NCBI GenBank assembly: GCA_017642935.1
Contig: JAEPOK010000002.1
Coordinates: forward strand, 310,001-374,000
DNA length: 64,000 nt
Direction: 5' to 3'
Source: Hyphomicrobiales bacterium
GTDB taxonomy: Bacteria; Pseudomonadota; Alphaproteobacteria; Rhizobiales; MH13
The notes beneath the pieces are model-generated. The model was not told the DNA's origin. It saw nothing but the letters and a program-made list of their open reading frames with translations, and did not search any database. Of this stretch, positions 56,745 through 64,000 are shown in pieces. The position numbers and the translations under genes are program-made. Position 1 is the stretch's first letter. Every line of letters begins with the position of its first letter.

Positions 56745-57911
56745 TCAAAGATCCTTTTCAGTTTGGTGGGTGGATAAGAGGCTCATGGTGAGCACGAGAA
56801 CGGGCAGCACGATGAGCGCAGCGCAGAGTGCAAGCGTTCCCGCAGTGTCGATGATCAGGCCAGCGGCGAACGGACCCAATGCAGCGCCGAGTGTGTAGGC
56901 AGCCACAGCGATTGAGGTGAGTGTCGCGACGGGCAGGCGCTCACGTGACCCTGCAACCTGGATCATGGCGAGCGTGTAAAGCGCACCCCCTCCCGCACCG
57001 ATGAGGACGGCAGCGCTCCACATCAGGATCGGGGCATAGGTGGCGGCGCCCAAGGCCCCCACACCGAGAATGATGGACAGGAGGCAGAGGATGGTCGCCG
57101 ACTTGAAGTGGCCGCGATCCGCCATCCAGCCCAATGGCAGCTGTGCTGCAAGGGCTCCGATCGCAACAGTGCCAACCAATGCGATGGCAGCTGCGGATGG
57201 AAGTCCTGTCTGAATCGCAATGTATGGAAAGACGCTGTTGAGGCCGACCTCGAACACACCGCCGACAAACGCCGCGGCAAGTATTGCGCCGTAAAGGCCG
57301 AACGCCCTCAAATCGAATTTGACCGCATCAGGCGACGCCGAGGCCCGATGTTCCTCGTTTGGCGCGAGAAGCCTGATCACGAGCGCCGCCGCCACCAAGG
57401 CGACGGTCATGACTATGACCGGCTCCGAGTCTGACGACAGCACGACCGGCAAAAAGGGACCGGCGGCGAAAGCGAGGCCAAGTCCCGTCTGATAGAGCGC
57501 CGTTACAGTCCCCAGCCGATCATCCGGCGTGCGCGACGCAATCAGCGCTTCGGTCGAAGTCCACGTGAGCGCCGATGCGCCGCCGAGAAGAAAAGCCAGG
57601 ATGAGGTAGACGATTAGGCCTTCAGAACCGACCGCCAGAAGGCCGGCGGTGGCCAACAGTCCGATCCCGGCAAACGAGAGTCCAAGAAGGTGCGCGCCTC
57701 GAAGCCCAAATTTTGAGAGGAGTCGGGGCGTGATAGGCGAGATTGCGAGGATCGCGATAAACGGCGCCATTCCATAGGCCGCGACCATCGTCGCAATTGC
57801 ACCGCTTTCGCTCAAGCGGACGACGACGAGAGGCGTCAGCATGGCGAACGGCACGACATTAACGATCGTCGCAAGCCCCGGAAGCCATATATCTCGTTGG
57901 ATGTCATGCAT
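56745..57911 (-). CDS. MFS transporter
   Basis: A 388-residue protein with about 12 membrane helices. The loop after helix 2-3 has the MFS-like PRLLSKFGLRG. Gly-rich helices and a motif-rich second half (GWMADRGHFKSA) follow. It is probably a sugar, drug or metabolite transporter of the YbfB/major-facilitator type; the substrate is unknown. A longer in-frame start would extend through the divergent promoter, so the ATG at 57,911 is preferred. Confidence 0.85.
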   Translation of the reverse strand: MHDIQRDIWLPGLATIVNVVPFAMLTPLVVVRLSESGAIATMVAAYGMAPFIAILAISPITPRLLSKFGLRGAHLLGLSFAGIGLLATAGLLAVGSEGLIVYLILAFLLGGASALTWTSTEALIASRTPDDRLGTVTALYQTGLGLAFAAGPFLPVVLSSDSEPVIVMTVALVAAALVIRLLAPNEEHRASASPDAVKFDLRAFGLYGAILAAAFVGGVFEVGLNSVFPYIAIQTGLPSAAAIALVGTVAIGALAAQLPLGWMADRGHFKSATILCLLSIILGVGALGAATYAPILMWSAAVLIGAGGGALYTLAMIQVAGSRERLPVATLTSIAVAAYTLGAALGPFAAGLIIDTAGTLALCAALIVLPVLVLTMSLLSTHQTEKDL

Positions 57912-57975
57912 TGCGATTTTCAAACTCCTTGGGAACACATTTGGGTTTGGTCCGGAGTTTGAGTAGACGCGACAC

Positions 57976-57994
57976 ACTCGACAGCTTGTCGAGT
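57976..57994. promoter_or_regulatory. Palindrome in the divergent MFS-LysR promoter
   Basis: ACTCGACA-GCT-TGTCGAGT is a perfect 8-bp inverted repeat 20 bp before the LysR start codon. LysR proteins usually bind such dyads in the shared region between their gene and the divergent target, here the MFS-SDR operon. Confidence 0.7.
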
Positions 57995-58013
57995 CTTGCT
58001 TTACAATAGAGAG

Positions 58014-58928
58014 ATGATGGAACTCGACAGGCTTGATGGATTGACTGTCTTCATGGCGGTGGCAGACCGAGGCAGCTTTGCTTCGGCGGGAGCGCAATTG
58101 GACTTGTCACGGTCGGCCATCAGCTTGGCGGTGCGGCGGCTTGAAGACCGACTGGGCGTCACGCTCTTTACACGCACTACTCGTAGCGTCGGCCTGACCG
58201 AGGCAGGGCGTCAACTTTACGAGCGCGCACGACCTTTGCTCACGGAACTCGACGCGAGCCTTTCGGACGCCGCTGATCTCGGTTCGGGGCCATCGGGCAC
58301 GTTGAGGATCACCGTCCCTCGGATCAGCGTACCTCTAGTGATCGAACCGATCCTAGCCGAGTTCGCCCGAGAGGCTCCCAATGTGACGCTTGAAATCGTC
58401 GCGCAGGACGGGCTGGCGGACATCGTCCAGGATGGGTTCGACGCAGGCATCAGGTTGGGCGATCAGATCGAGGCAGACATGGTCGGCCTCAATCTGACTG
58501 GCCCGCTCCCGTGGCAGATCGTGGCATCGCCCGACTATCTTGCGGAACATGGCGCGCCGGAAAATCCCGAAGATCTCGCCCATCACGCCTGTATCGGCTA
58601 TCGTTACACATCCTCGCCCAGCATCTATCGGTGGGAACTGCTTCATAATGGACGACTGACGCCGTTTGCCGTGCGAGGGCCGGTAATTGTCAACGACTTC
58701 GCGACAAAGCCTGCCGTGGCCCGGCAAGGTCTTGGTCTCGCCTATGACCTGGCATCCACCTTCGAAGAGGACGTGCAGGCCGGTCGACTTGTGCCTGTGC
58801 TCGAAGCCTATGTTCAGACGTCGGAAGGCTTCTTTCTCTACTATCCGCATCGGCATCAGGTGCTGCCGAAACTCCGTGCGTTTATCGACGTGTGCAAGAA
58901 ACACCGCCGCGCCTTGACGAGTGCTTGA
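58014..58928 (+). CDS. LysR-family regulator, divergent from the MFS-SDR genes
   Basis: A 304-residue regulator. The winged helix contains FMAVADRGSFASAGAQLDLSRSAIS in two helices (about residues 12-37), then FTRTTRSVGLTEAG. The effector domain belongs to the group that commonly controls neighbouring oxidoreductase or transporter genes. The divergent layout and the dyad upstream support control of the MFS-SDR operon. Confidence 0.88.
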   Translation: MMELDRLDGLTVFMAVADRGSFASAGAQLDLSRSAISLAVRRLEDRLGVTLFTRTTRSVGLTEAGRQLYERARPLLTELDASLSDAADLGSGPSGTLRITVPRISVPLVIEPILAEFAREAPNVTLEIVAQDGLADIVQDGFDAGIRLGDQIEADMVGLNLTGPLPWQIVASPDYLAEHGAPENPEDLAHHACIGYRYTSSPSIYRWELLHNGRLTPFAVRGPVIVNDFATKPAVARQGLGLAYDLASTFEEDVQAGRLVPVLEAYVQTSEGFFLYYPHRHQVLPKLRAFIDVCKKHRRALTSA

Positions 58929-58938
58929 TCAGGCAGTT

Positions 58939-59514
58939 CTAACCGGAAAAAACTCCTTCCTTCAGGAATTCGAGCTCCTCCGGCGTGCTTTCACGACCCA
59001 AAATCGCATTGCGATGCGGAAAGCGTCCGAACCGCAAAATAATGTCTCGGTGCCCTATGGCGGATTTCAGATCCTCAACACCCTGCGTTCTCTCGGTTTC
59101 GGCGACGGATAGGTTCTGATCGCCGAGATTCTCGGAGTGCATCAACGGCATGATGATAAACTCGCTCACGTCGCTCCGCATACGCCGATCATCGCCGCGC
59201 GCGATGACGCGATGGACGATCACTACTGCCTTGGCGTCGCAGGCATACGCCTCTGGCGAACCACGGTGGATATGCCGCGAGAACTGATCGAGCACGATGA
59301 CAAGGGCGAGTGCGGCGTCGGGGTGCTCCGTTTCCCAATGATCGAACTTCCCAGCGGTGGCCTGTTTATGCAGTTCGCCAAATCGCTCCGAGATCTCGGC
59401 ATCGAAGGCAGGGTCCTTTTTCCACCATCGACGAGGGCCAGCTTCCGCCCAGAAATTCAGAACACCATCTGCAGTCAAACCCAAATCGCACCTCGGAACA
59501 ATATCGGTTTTCAT
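58939..59514 (-). CDS. DUF924 protein
   Basis: A 191-residue protein with all family marks: VLNFWAEAGPRRWWKKDPAFD near residue 18, LVIVLDQFSRHIHRGSPEA near 72, MPLMHSENLGDQ near 123 and ILRFGRFPHRNAILGRESTPEE near 160 (shown in part). The fold resembles tetratricopeptide repeats; the function is unknown. It is the last protein gene of the element and converges with the LysR gene. Confidence 0.88.
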   Translation of the reverse strand: MKTDIVPRCDLGLTADGVLNFWAEAGPRRWWKKDPAFDAEISERFGELHKQATAGKFDHWETEHPDAALALVIVLDQFSRHIHRGSPEAYACDAKAVVIVHRVIARGDDRRMRSDVSEFIIMPLMHSENLGDQNLSVAETERTQGVEDLKSAIGHRDIILRFGRFPHRNAILGRESTPEELEFLKEGVFSG

Positions 59515-59679
59515 TATAGGACAACGTGTAAGTTAATGATGTGTCAAAGAAAAACCAATGATCCTGCGGACTTCACAATTGGTCCCGGCGAAACCGCTTA
59601 AGATGCTCATTTCGTTTCCGCTGAAGCCCAATCTACGCAAAAGATATTCGCATGTAGGAATACGCATGAAAGCATCATT

Positions 59680-59717
59680 TGCTTACGCAGAATTCCCGCG
59701 TAAGCACCGCGTAAGCA
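59680..59717. repeat. TGCTTACGC sites, right end inside the intact tRNA
   Basis: One direct copy (59,680-59,688) and two inverted copies GCGTAAGCA (59,698-59,706 and 59,709-59,717), the last two 11 bp apart as at the left end. These are candidate integrase arm-type sites. Confidence 0.6.
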
Positions 59718-59768
59718 ATAAGGCTCAACAAGTGAAAAATGCTATATATTTGATTTTGTTAAAAAAAT

Positions 59769-59845
<77 letters not shown>

Positions 59846-59860
59846 ATACCGTTCGCGAGA

Positions 59861-59880
59861 TGCTTACGCCATGCTTACGC
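59861..59880. repeat. Paired TGCTTACGC sites beyond the intact tRNA
   Basis: Two copies (59,861-59,869 and 59,872-59,880) are 11 bp apart, the same orientation and spacing as next to attL. Their place between the intact tRNA and the 5' fragment shows that element-type sequence continues past the intact tRNA. Confidence 0.6.
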
Positions 59881-59982
59881 GAGATTTTCGGCTCGTTGAA
59901 GAGCGAACCCGATATCCGCTCAAGCCGTTGTTTAGTCACTTCTTTCTTCCAGCACCTCTCGCCATCGCCAGACTTGACATCC

Positions 59983-60024
<42 letters not shown>

Positions 60025-60034
60025 GAGCGCTGCG

Positions 60035-60063
60035 TGTGTAGCTGATTGCTTCTGGCCATTCAA
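60035..60063 (-). promoter_or_regulatory. Promoter of the original tRNA-Arg gene
   Basis: On the minus strand TTGAAT (60,058-60,063) and TACACA (60,035-60,040) are separated by 17 bp, with the -10 box 10 bp before the tRNA 5' end. The spacing and position suit a tRNA promoter. Confidence 0.55.
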
Positions 60064-60381
60064 CTGGTCAGACCGCAAAGGAACTGTGGGCTGGGCCACT
60101 CCTCCTGGGAAACGATTGAGGGGGATCTTGATCGCAACCTCAGCCCTTATGCCCTAACGTCAACACCAATATCAAAGCGCGGAAGGCGCGCGCAGATGTG
60201 AAGGATTGTCACCGCATGGGCGCTCGCGACTTGGCGTGCTAGGGCCTAGGATGCTTTCCCGTAAAGGGCCAGCAAAACGGCTCGCTCTGCGCTGCGTTCC
60301 GTGTTTGTTCGCCCGCAATCCGCGATTCTGCATGCCGCACTGTCTAACCCCTGCCGTCCACTCTGTTCCAGGCGTCCTGTC
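60064..60381. other. Intergenic region before the TVP38-like gene
   Basis: Backbone sequence with no supported gene. It should hold the promoter of the membrane protein gene, but no clear -35/-10 pair is seen. Confidence 0.4.
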
Positions 60382-61026
60382 GTGTCGCTAGACCCACGTC
60401 CTCGCCGCCGTCTTTTCGTGCTGGCGCTTTACGCCAGTCTGATCGCCCTCGGATGGTGGATCAGCATGCAGTGGGACCGCCTTGAAGGCACACAAATCCA
60501 AGCCATGGATCCGGCGATGATGTTTCAGATCGTTGCCGTCGCACTCATCGTTTTTGTCATCACGTCCGCCATGCCCTTCATTCCAGGCGCTGAGATCGGC
60601 TTCGGATTGATGGTCATCTTTGGCAGCGAGGTCGCGCTGCTTGTCTATGCGGCGATGATCAGCGCGCTAACCTTGTCCTATTTGATTGGCGCGCTGGTTC
60701 CTGCTGAGTGGATCGTGAGGTTCTTCCGGTATCTTGGGTTCAGCCGGGCAACGCAGCTAGCCGAAGAGCTGGCGGCGCGCGAACGCCACATGCGGATCGA
60801 CTATTTGATGGCCAATGCGCCGCCGCGCTGGGTGCCGATGCTGCTGCGCCATCGGTATCTGGCGATGATCGTGCTTTTGAACATTCCCGGCAATTCATTG
60901 GTCGGCGGCGGTGGTGGGCTTGCGTTGGCGGCGGGCATGAGCGGGCTGTTCCGCTTTCATCGGTTCTTTTTGACGCTCCTGGTTGCAGTGGCCCCGGTGC
61001 CCTTGTTCTTTCTTTTGGCCATGTAG
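60382..61026 (+). CDS. TVP38/TMEM64-like membrane protein
   Basis: About 214 residues with five or six helices. The central part has the DedA/TVP38-like segment FVITSAMPFIPGAEIGFGLMVIFG (about 58-82, as two parts), and NIPGNSLVGGGGGLALAAGMSG lies near 170. Family members are inner-membrane proteins linked to lipid or ion transport. The start is uncertain: the GTG at 60,382 precedes the first basic segment, while an ATG further upstream (60,301) would add an unconserved tail. Confidence 0.7.
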   Translation: MSLDPRPRRRLFVLALYASLIALGWWISMQWDRLEGTQIQAMDPAMMFQIVAVALIVFVITSAMPFIPGAEIGFGLMVIFGSEVALLVYAAMISALTLSYLIGALVPAEWIVRFFRYLGFSRATQLAEELAARERHMRIDYLMANAPPRWVPMLLRHRYLAMIVLLNIPGNSLVGGGGGLALAAGMSGLFRFHRFFLTLLVAVAPVPLFFLLAM

Positions 61027-61119
61027 CGCGATCGCTGGTTCGGCGACCGGCATGATGCTTACCACTTCGTTAACCGGCAACATGGGATGGTGAGCACCAG
61101 CCAGATTAACGAGGTTGCC

Positions 61120-62019
61120 ATGGCTCAAAAGGCCCAAAACGCCCGCGCCAGAAGACAAGATGCGCCGCCCTCATCGCGCGAAATCACGCCAACTTCAGGC
61201 CTTCAAGGATGCCCCGCCCATCGCGGCGCAAAGGCCGTGGACGTTCCCCAAGAACCGGACGCCAAAACGTCGACTTGCGGTCTGACGCTGTACCAAATCC
61301 ACGAGCGCGCCCCAGAGATTCGGCCAGCGCGCAGCCAGCGCCCCTGGATGGATGCAACGCCCGACCGCTTCGCCTATCGGTGCCTGCCGCTTTCCATCGC
61401 CAATGCCACCGGCTGGGAGATGGTGTTGGACGTTGATCTGCGCGCCTATTGGACAGGCGGTGATCAAATCGCCGATCTCAAGGTCGAGGCGGTGCACCCG
61501 CAAGATGCAGACCATGTGGAGCAAGTGGCCGGCTCCCATTTCGGGTCAGGCATTCTCACCTTTCACACCGGCTACATCATGCGGACCTCGCCCGGCTGGG
61601 GACTTTGGGCGCGTGGCGCGCCCAACAGCATCAAGGACGGGATCACGCCCTTGGACGGGTTGATCGAAACCGATTGGCTGCCCTTTCCTTTCACCATGAA
61701 CTGGGTTTTCACGCGGCCAGGCATGGTGGAATTTAAACGTGGTGAGGCTTTTTGTTTTGTCACACCGACGCCGCATCACAGCCTGGAAGACATTCAGCCG
61801 AACATCGTGCCTTTGGCGATGAACCAACCGTTGAATGCCGACTATCAAGGCTGGTCGGAGGCCCGGACCCGGTTCAATGAAGGCCTTGCAAAAGGCGATC
61901 CGGAAATGGTGAAACAAGGCTGGCAGCGCACCTACATGCACGGCAAGACGCTCGATGGCGAAAAAGTCGCGCTGAAGCACGCCTCAAAACGCAAGATGAA
62001 AGCGCCCCAGAGCCTTTGA
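61120..62019 (+). CDS. DUF6065 protein
   Basis: A 299-residue soluble protein. RPWMDATPDRFAYRCLPLSIANATGWE (about residues 70-97, as consecutive parts), HFGSGILTFHTGYIMRTSPGWGLWARGAPN and the WVFTRPG segment are typical of DUF6065, whose role is unknown. The ATG at 61,120 with GAGG 5 bp upstream is preferred over one 11 codons earlier. It ends at a hairpin shared with the convergent vWA gene. Confidence 0.8.
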   Translation: MAQKAQNARARRQDAPPSSREITPTSGLQGCPAHRGAKAVDVPQEPDAKTSTCGLTLYQIHERAPEIRPARSQRPWMDATPDRFAYRCLPLSIANATGWEMVLDVDLRAYWTGGDQIADLKVEAVHPQDADHVEQVAGSHFGSGILTFHTGYIMRTSPGWGLWARGAPNSIKDGITPLDGLIETDWLPFPFTMNWVFTRPGMVEFKRGEAFCFVTPTPHHSLEDIQPNIVPLAMNQPLNADYQGWSEARTRFNEGLAKGDPEMVKQGWQRTYMHGKTLDGEKVALKHASKRKMKAPQSL

Positions 62020-62033
62020 CCTTCACGACAAAA

Positions 62034-62060
62034 GCCCGCTGAACCTGAAGCACAGCGGGC
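62034..62060. terminator. Bidirectional hairpin between convergent genes
   Basis: GCCCGCTG/CAGCGGGC is an 8-bp stem with an 11-nt loop between the convergent DUF6065 and vWA genes. The upstream AAAA run gives a U-tract for leftward transcription. Confidence 0.65.
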
Positions 62061-62084
62061 ATTGTTAGGCATGATGATCGCGCT

Positions 62085-64000
62085 CTACTGCGTCAGGCGG
62101 AGCCTGCGAATGTCCGCCGCGATATCGTTGAACGCCGAGACCAGGTCAGCTGAGTCCGAAGCCTGGAAGAACATGTCGGCCTCGGTCGCGCAGTCCCGGT
62201 AGAGATTGCGCAAGCTCGGCGGCAATCCGCCCTGCGGGTCGAACATCACGGTGTAGACCATGATCTCGCGACCGGTGCGTTGCACTTCGTTGCAGACTTC
62301 GCGCAGTTTCCGGTCAAGACGAGCCTGCGCCTGGTTGCGATTGTTGCCGAGCCTGCCACGGCGCAGATAGCCATAAGCGCCATAGTCTGCCCTGTTATAG
62401 CCGTTGCGTTGCTCGGTCACATCGTTGATGCCATCGGTCATCAAGATGATGATTTTACGCGTGTTATCAGGGTCATAGGGTAGCCCCTGGGTGAAGGGTG
62501 CGCCTGGCGAGAGAACCCGCCAACCCCAAACCATGCCAAAGGCAGAGTTGGTGCCTGAGGCGCCCACCGAGCGCAGATTGTCGATGGCCGTGTCCAGTTC
62601 ATTACGCGAGCCAGTCAGGGGCACAATCGGCTCCGGACAAGCGGCATTGGGGCCCTGCTCGATAAAGCTTGTGTAGTCGGAATCCGGGGCATTGCCCGTA
62701 TCGTCCTCATTGTATTTCCACACGAAGAACTGACGATCCCAATGGCCCCAGCTACGTAACCAACCGGGCCGCAAATTGTTGGTACGAAGATAGTCGTTGC
62801 GTGAATGCGCCCCTGGGTTGGAACCGTTCACGCCATCACGTTCGTCTGGCCACAGGTAGGGTACCCAGCGGGAGTCTGGGTTGCCACCTGGTGGCGTATC
62901 AGCTGTGTCAAAGGGCTCCGGTCGAGCTTCAACGCAACCCGCCCAAGGCTCTTCCATGGCGTCGAACAGATGAAAATGGTTCACTTCCGCCGGGCCACGA
63001 TGTGCGCATCCATCGGCCTCATCGGCGACCGGATACGAGTTATCGGGCAAGTCGCCATAGGCCCATGGACCAGCCCCATAGCCGAAATTGCCGCTGGCCT
63101 CAGCCTCACGCACACCAATCAGTTCGTCCGCAACGTTGGCAACGACCACGCCGGCACGATCAATGAATGCGAAGCTGCGATCGACAACCATGTCGAGCAT
63201 GACCGCATCCGCGCCGGCATCTTGCAGGTCGGTGGAGGCATATGCGTAGTCAAGCACCTCGCCATCAACGGCACCCCAGTCTGAGCCCCCAGCCGGCGGG
63301 GGCGGAGGAGGTGGAGGAGGTGGCGGTGGCGGTGGCGGCCCCGGAGGCGGGGGCGGCGGAGGTGGAGAGGGCGGCCCCGGGGGCGGGGGCGGAGACGGCG
63401 AACGCGGAGGCGGGGGTGGCGGTGAACAGCGACGATCGCGCATGCGCCGATTTTCGAAGTTCACGCCATGAAACCGAGCGTCGCCTGCCACATCCATCCA
63501 ACCAAGCTGTGTCGGGCCATTGCCGATGTTCACGGTGTAGCGATAGGGCACGAGCGCGATGCGCGCCTCGTTGGTGGTGGCCTGTCCGTCAAAGATGATG
63601 TCGACAAAATCGCTGGCCGCCGTGCGTAGCGCCGGCATGTGTGAGCGCATGGACCCGGTGACGTCGAGAACGAGAGCGATCTCGGTGAAGATGGAGTTGT
63701 TGACCGCCTCGGAGGTGACCGCCCAATCCACATGTTGAATGCCGACAACCTCCAGCAGAGTTGTGTCGGTGCGACCGGTCACGTCAACGCGAATGCCGGT
63801 GCGCTCGGGGTTGACGACATAGGTGAAGGGAATGCCGACAAGGTGAGACGGCAGGTTGGCATCCAGATAATCGCGAATGGTTTGTTCGACCTGCGCGTCG
63901 CTGCCGCGCAAGGCGCGCACGCCGGCGAGGGCGGCGCTGTCTGCGGCGGCAAGCGTGTGCGTTCGATCCTGCGAGGCTCGCGAATAGTCCAGCGAGGCGC
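62085..64000 (-). CDS. TadG-like protein with von Willebrand A domain and polyproline stretch, cut by window edge
   Basis: The frame is open to the window end. Upstream of the first in-frame start it reads SLDYSRASQDRTHTLAAADSAALAG, the TadE/TadG pilin-like region (consecutive parts), so the true start lies outside. A vWA domain follows with VLDVTGSMRSHMP (MIDAS DxTGS). A Pro-rich insert of about 65 residues interrupts it. After the insert the domain resumes, with the IILMTDGINDV segment near its end. Such proteins are attached to the inner membrane and linked to Flp/Tad pili. The Pro-rich insert is unusual. Confidence 0.82.
   Translation of the reverse strand, partial: ASLDYSRASQDRTHTLAAADSAALAGVRALRGSDAQVEQTIRDYLDANLPSHLVGIPFTYVVNPERTGIRVDVTGRTDTTLLEVVGIQHVDWAVTSEAVNNSIFTEIALVLDVTGSMRSHMPALRTAASDFVDIIFDGQATTNEARIALVPYRYTVNIGNGPTQLGWMDVAGDARFHGVNFENRRMRDRRCSPPPPPPRSPSPPPPPGPPSPPPPPPPPGPPPPPPPPPPPPPPPAGGSDWGAVDGEVLDYAYASTDLQDAGADAVMLDMVVDRSFAFIDRAGVVVANVADELIGVREAEASGNFGYGAGPWAYGDLPDNSYPVADEADGCAHRGPAEVNHFHLFDAMEEPWAGCVEARPEPFDTADTPPGGNPDSRWVPYLWPDERDGVNGSNPGAHSRNDYLRTNNLRPGWLRSWGHWDRQFFVWKYNEDDTGNAPDSDYTSFIEQGPNAACPEPIVPLTGSRNELDTAIDNLRSVGASGTNSAFGMVWGWRVLSPGAPFTQGLPYDPDNTRKIIILMTDGINDVTEQRNGYNRADYGAYGYLRRGRLGNNRNQAQARLDRKLREVCNEVQRTGREIMVYTVMFDPQGGLPPSLRNLYRDCATEADMFFQASDSADLVSAFNDIAADIRRLRLTQ

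Noticed and set aside
57912-58097. Longer start for the MFS transporter
   Set aside because: The extra 62 residues are polar, would cover the divergent promoter and dyad, and do not resemble the family.
63242-63598. Gly/Ala/Val-rich ORF opposite the vWA gene
   Set aside because: It is the shadow of the polyproline codons on the other strand.

Overview
The window reads as a GC-rich alphaproteobacterial chromosome, probably Hyphomicrobiales or a close relative. The grounds are an agl-type alpha-glucoside ABC transport operon, an Omp25-like outer-membrane barrel, CueR, a DUF6065 protein and a TadG-like vWA protein. A mobile element of about 48.5 kb interrupts a tRNA-Arg gene in the middle of this backbone.

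Layout: (1) 1-11,426 is backbone. It holds the end of a GH13 alpha-glucosidase, an MsbA-like ABC exporter, aglK-aglG-aglF-aglE (leftward), a GH1 beta-glucosidase, an outer-membrane protein, a decayed ORF and cueR. (2) 11,427-60,024 is the element, bounded by the 3' part (left) and 5' part (right) of a tRNA-Arg(CCG) gene. The two parts share an 11-bp core in the anticodon arm. An intact tRNA-Arg(CCG) lies just inside the right end, so host function is kept. (3) 60,025-64,000 is backbone again: a TVP38-like membrane protein, a DUF6065 protein and a vWA/TadG-like protein that runs off the edge.

Inside the element, a P4-type integrase is followed by a leftward five-gene operon: a DUF1998-type helicase, a SNF2 helicase, an Eco57I-like adenine methylase, a small Rad50-like ATPase with a CxxC hook, and an HNH nuclease. 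This looks like a phage-defence system of the helicase-methylase-ATPase kind (close to what has been catalogued as Hma, and related in parts to DISARM), here ending in an HNH nuclease. A DUF4143 ATPase lies upstream of it. Next come a block of four 22-bp-spaced repeats and a structured leader, then the maintenance genes (DUF932, ParB-like, toprim, DUF2493, DUF736, a Xre regulator and DUF2285 proteins, one of them frameshifted). A complete conjugation module follows: excisionase-like HTH, DUF2840, TraF-type peptidase, lytic transglycosylase, relaxase, VirD4, a CopG-like protein, trbBCDEJ, a TrbK-like gene, trbLFGI and DUF2274. The right end carries LysR, SDR, MFS, LysR and DUF924 cargo. The element is therefore an integrative and conjugative element whose main cargo is a large defence operon.
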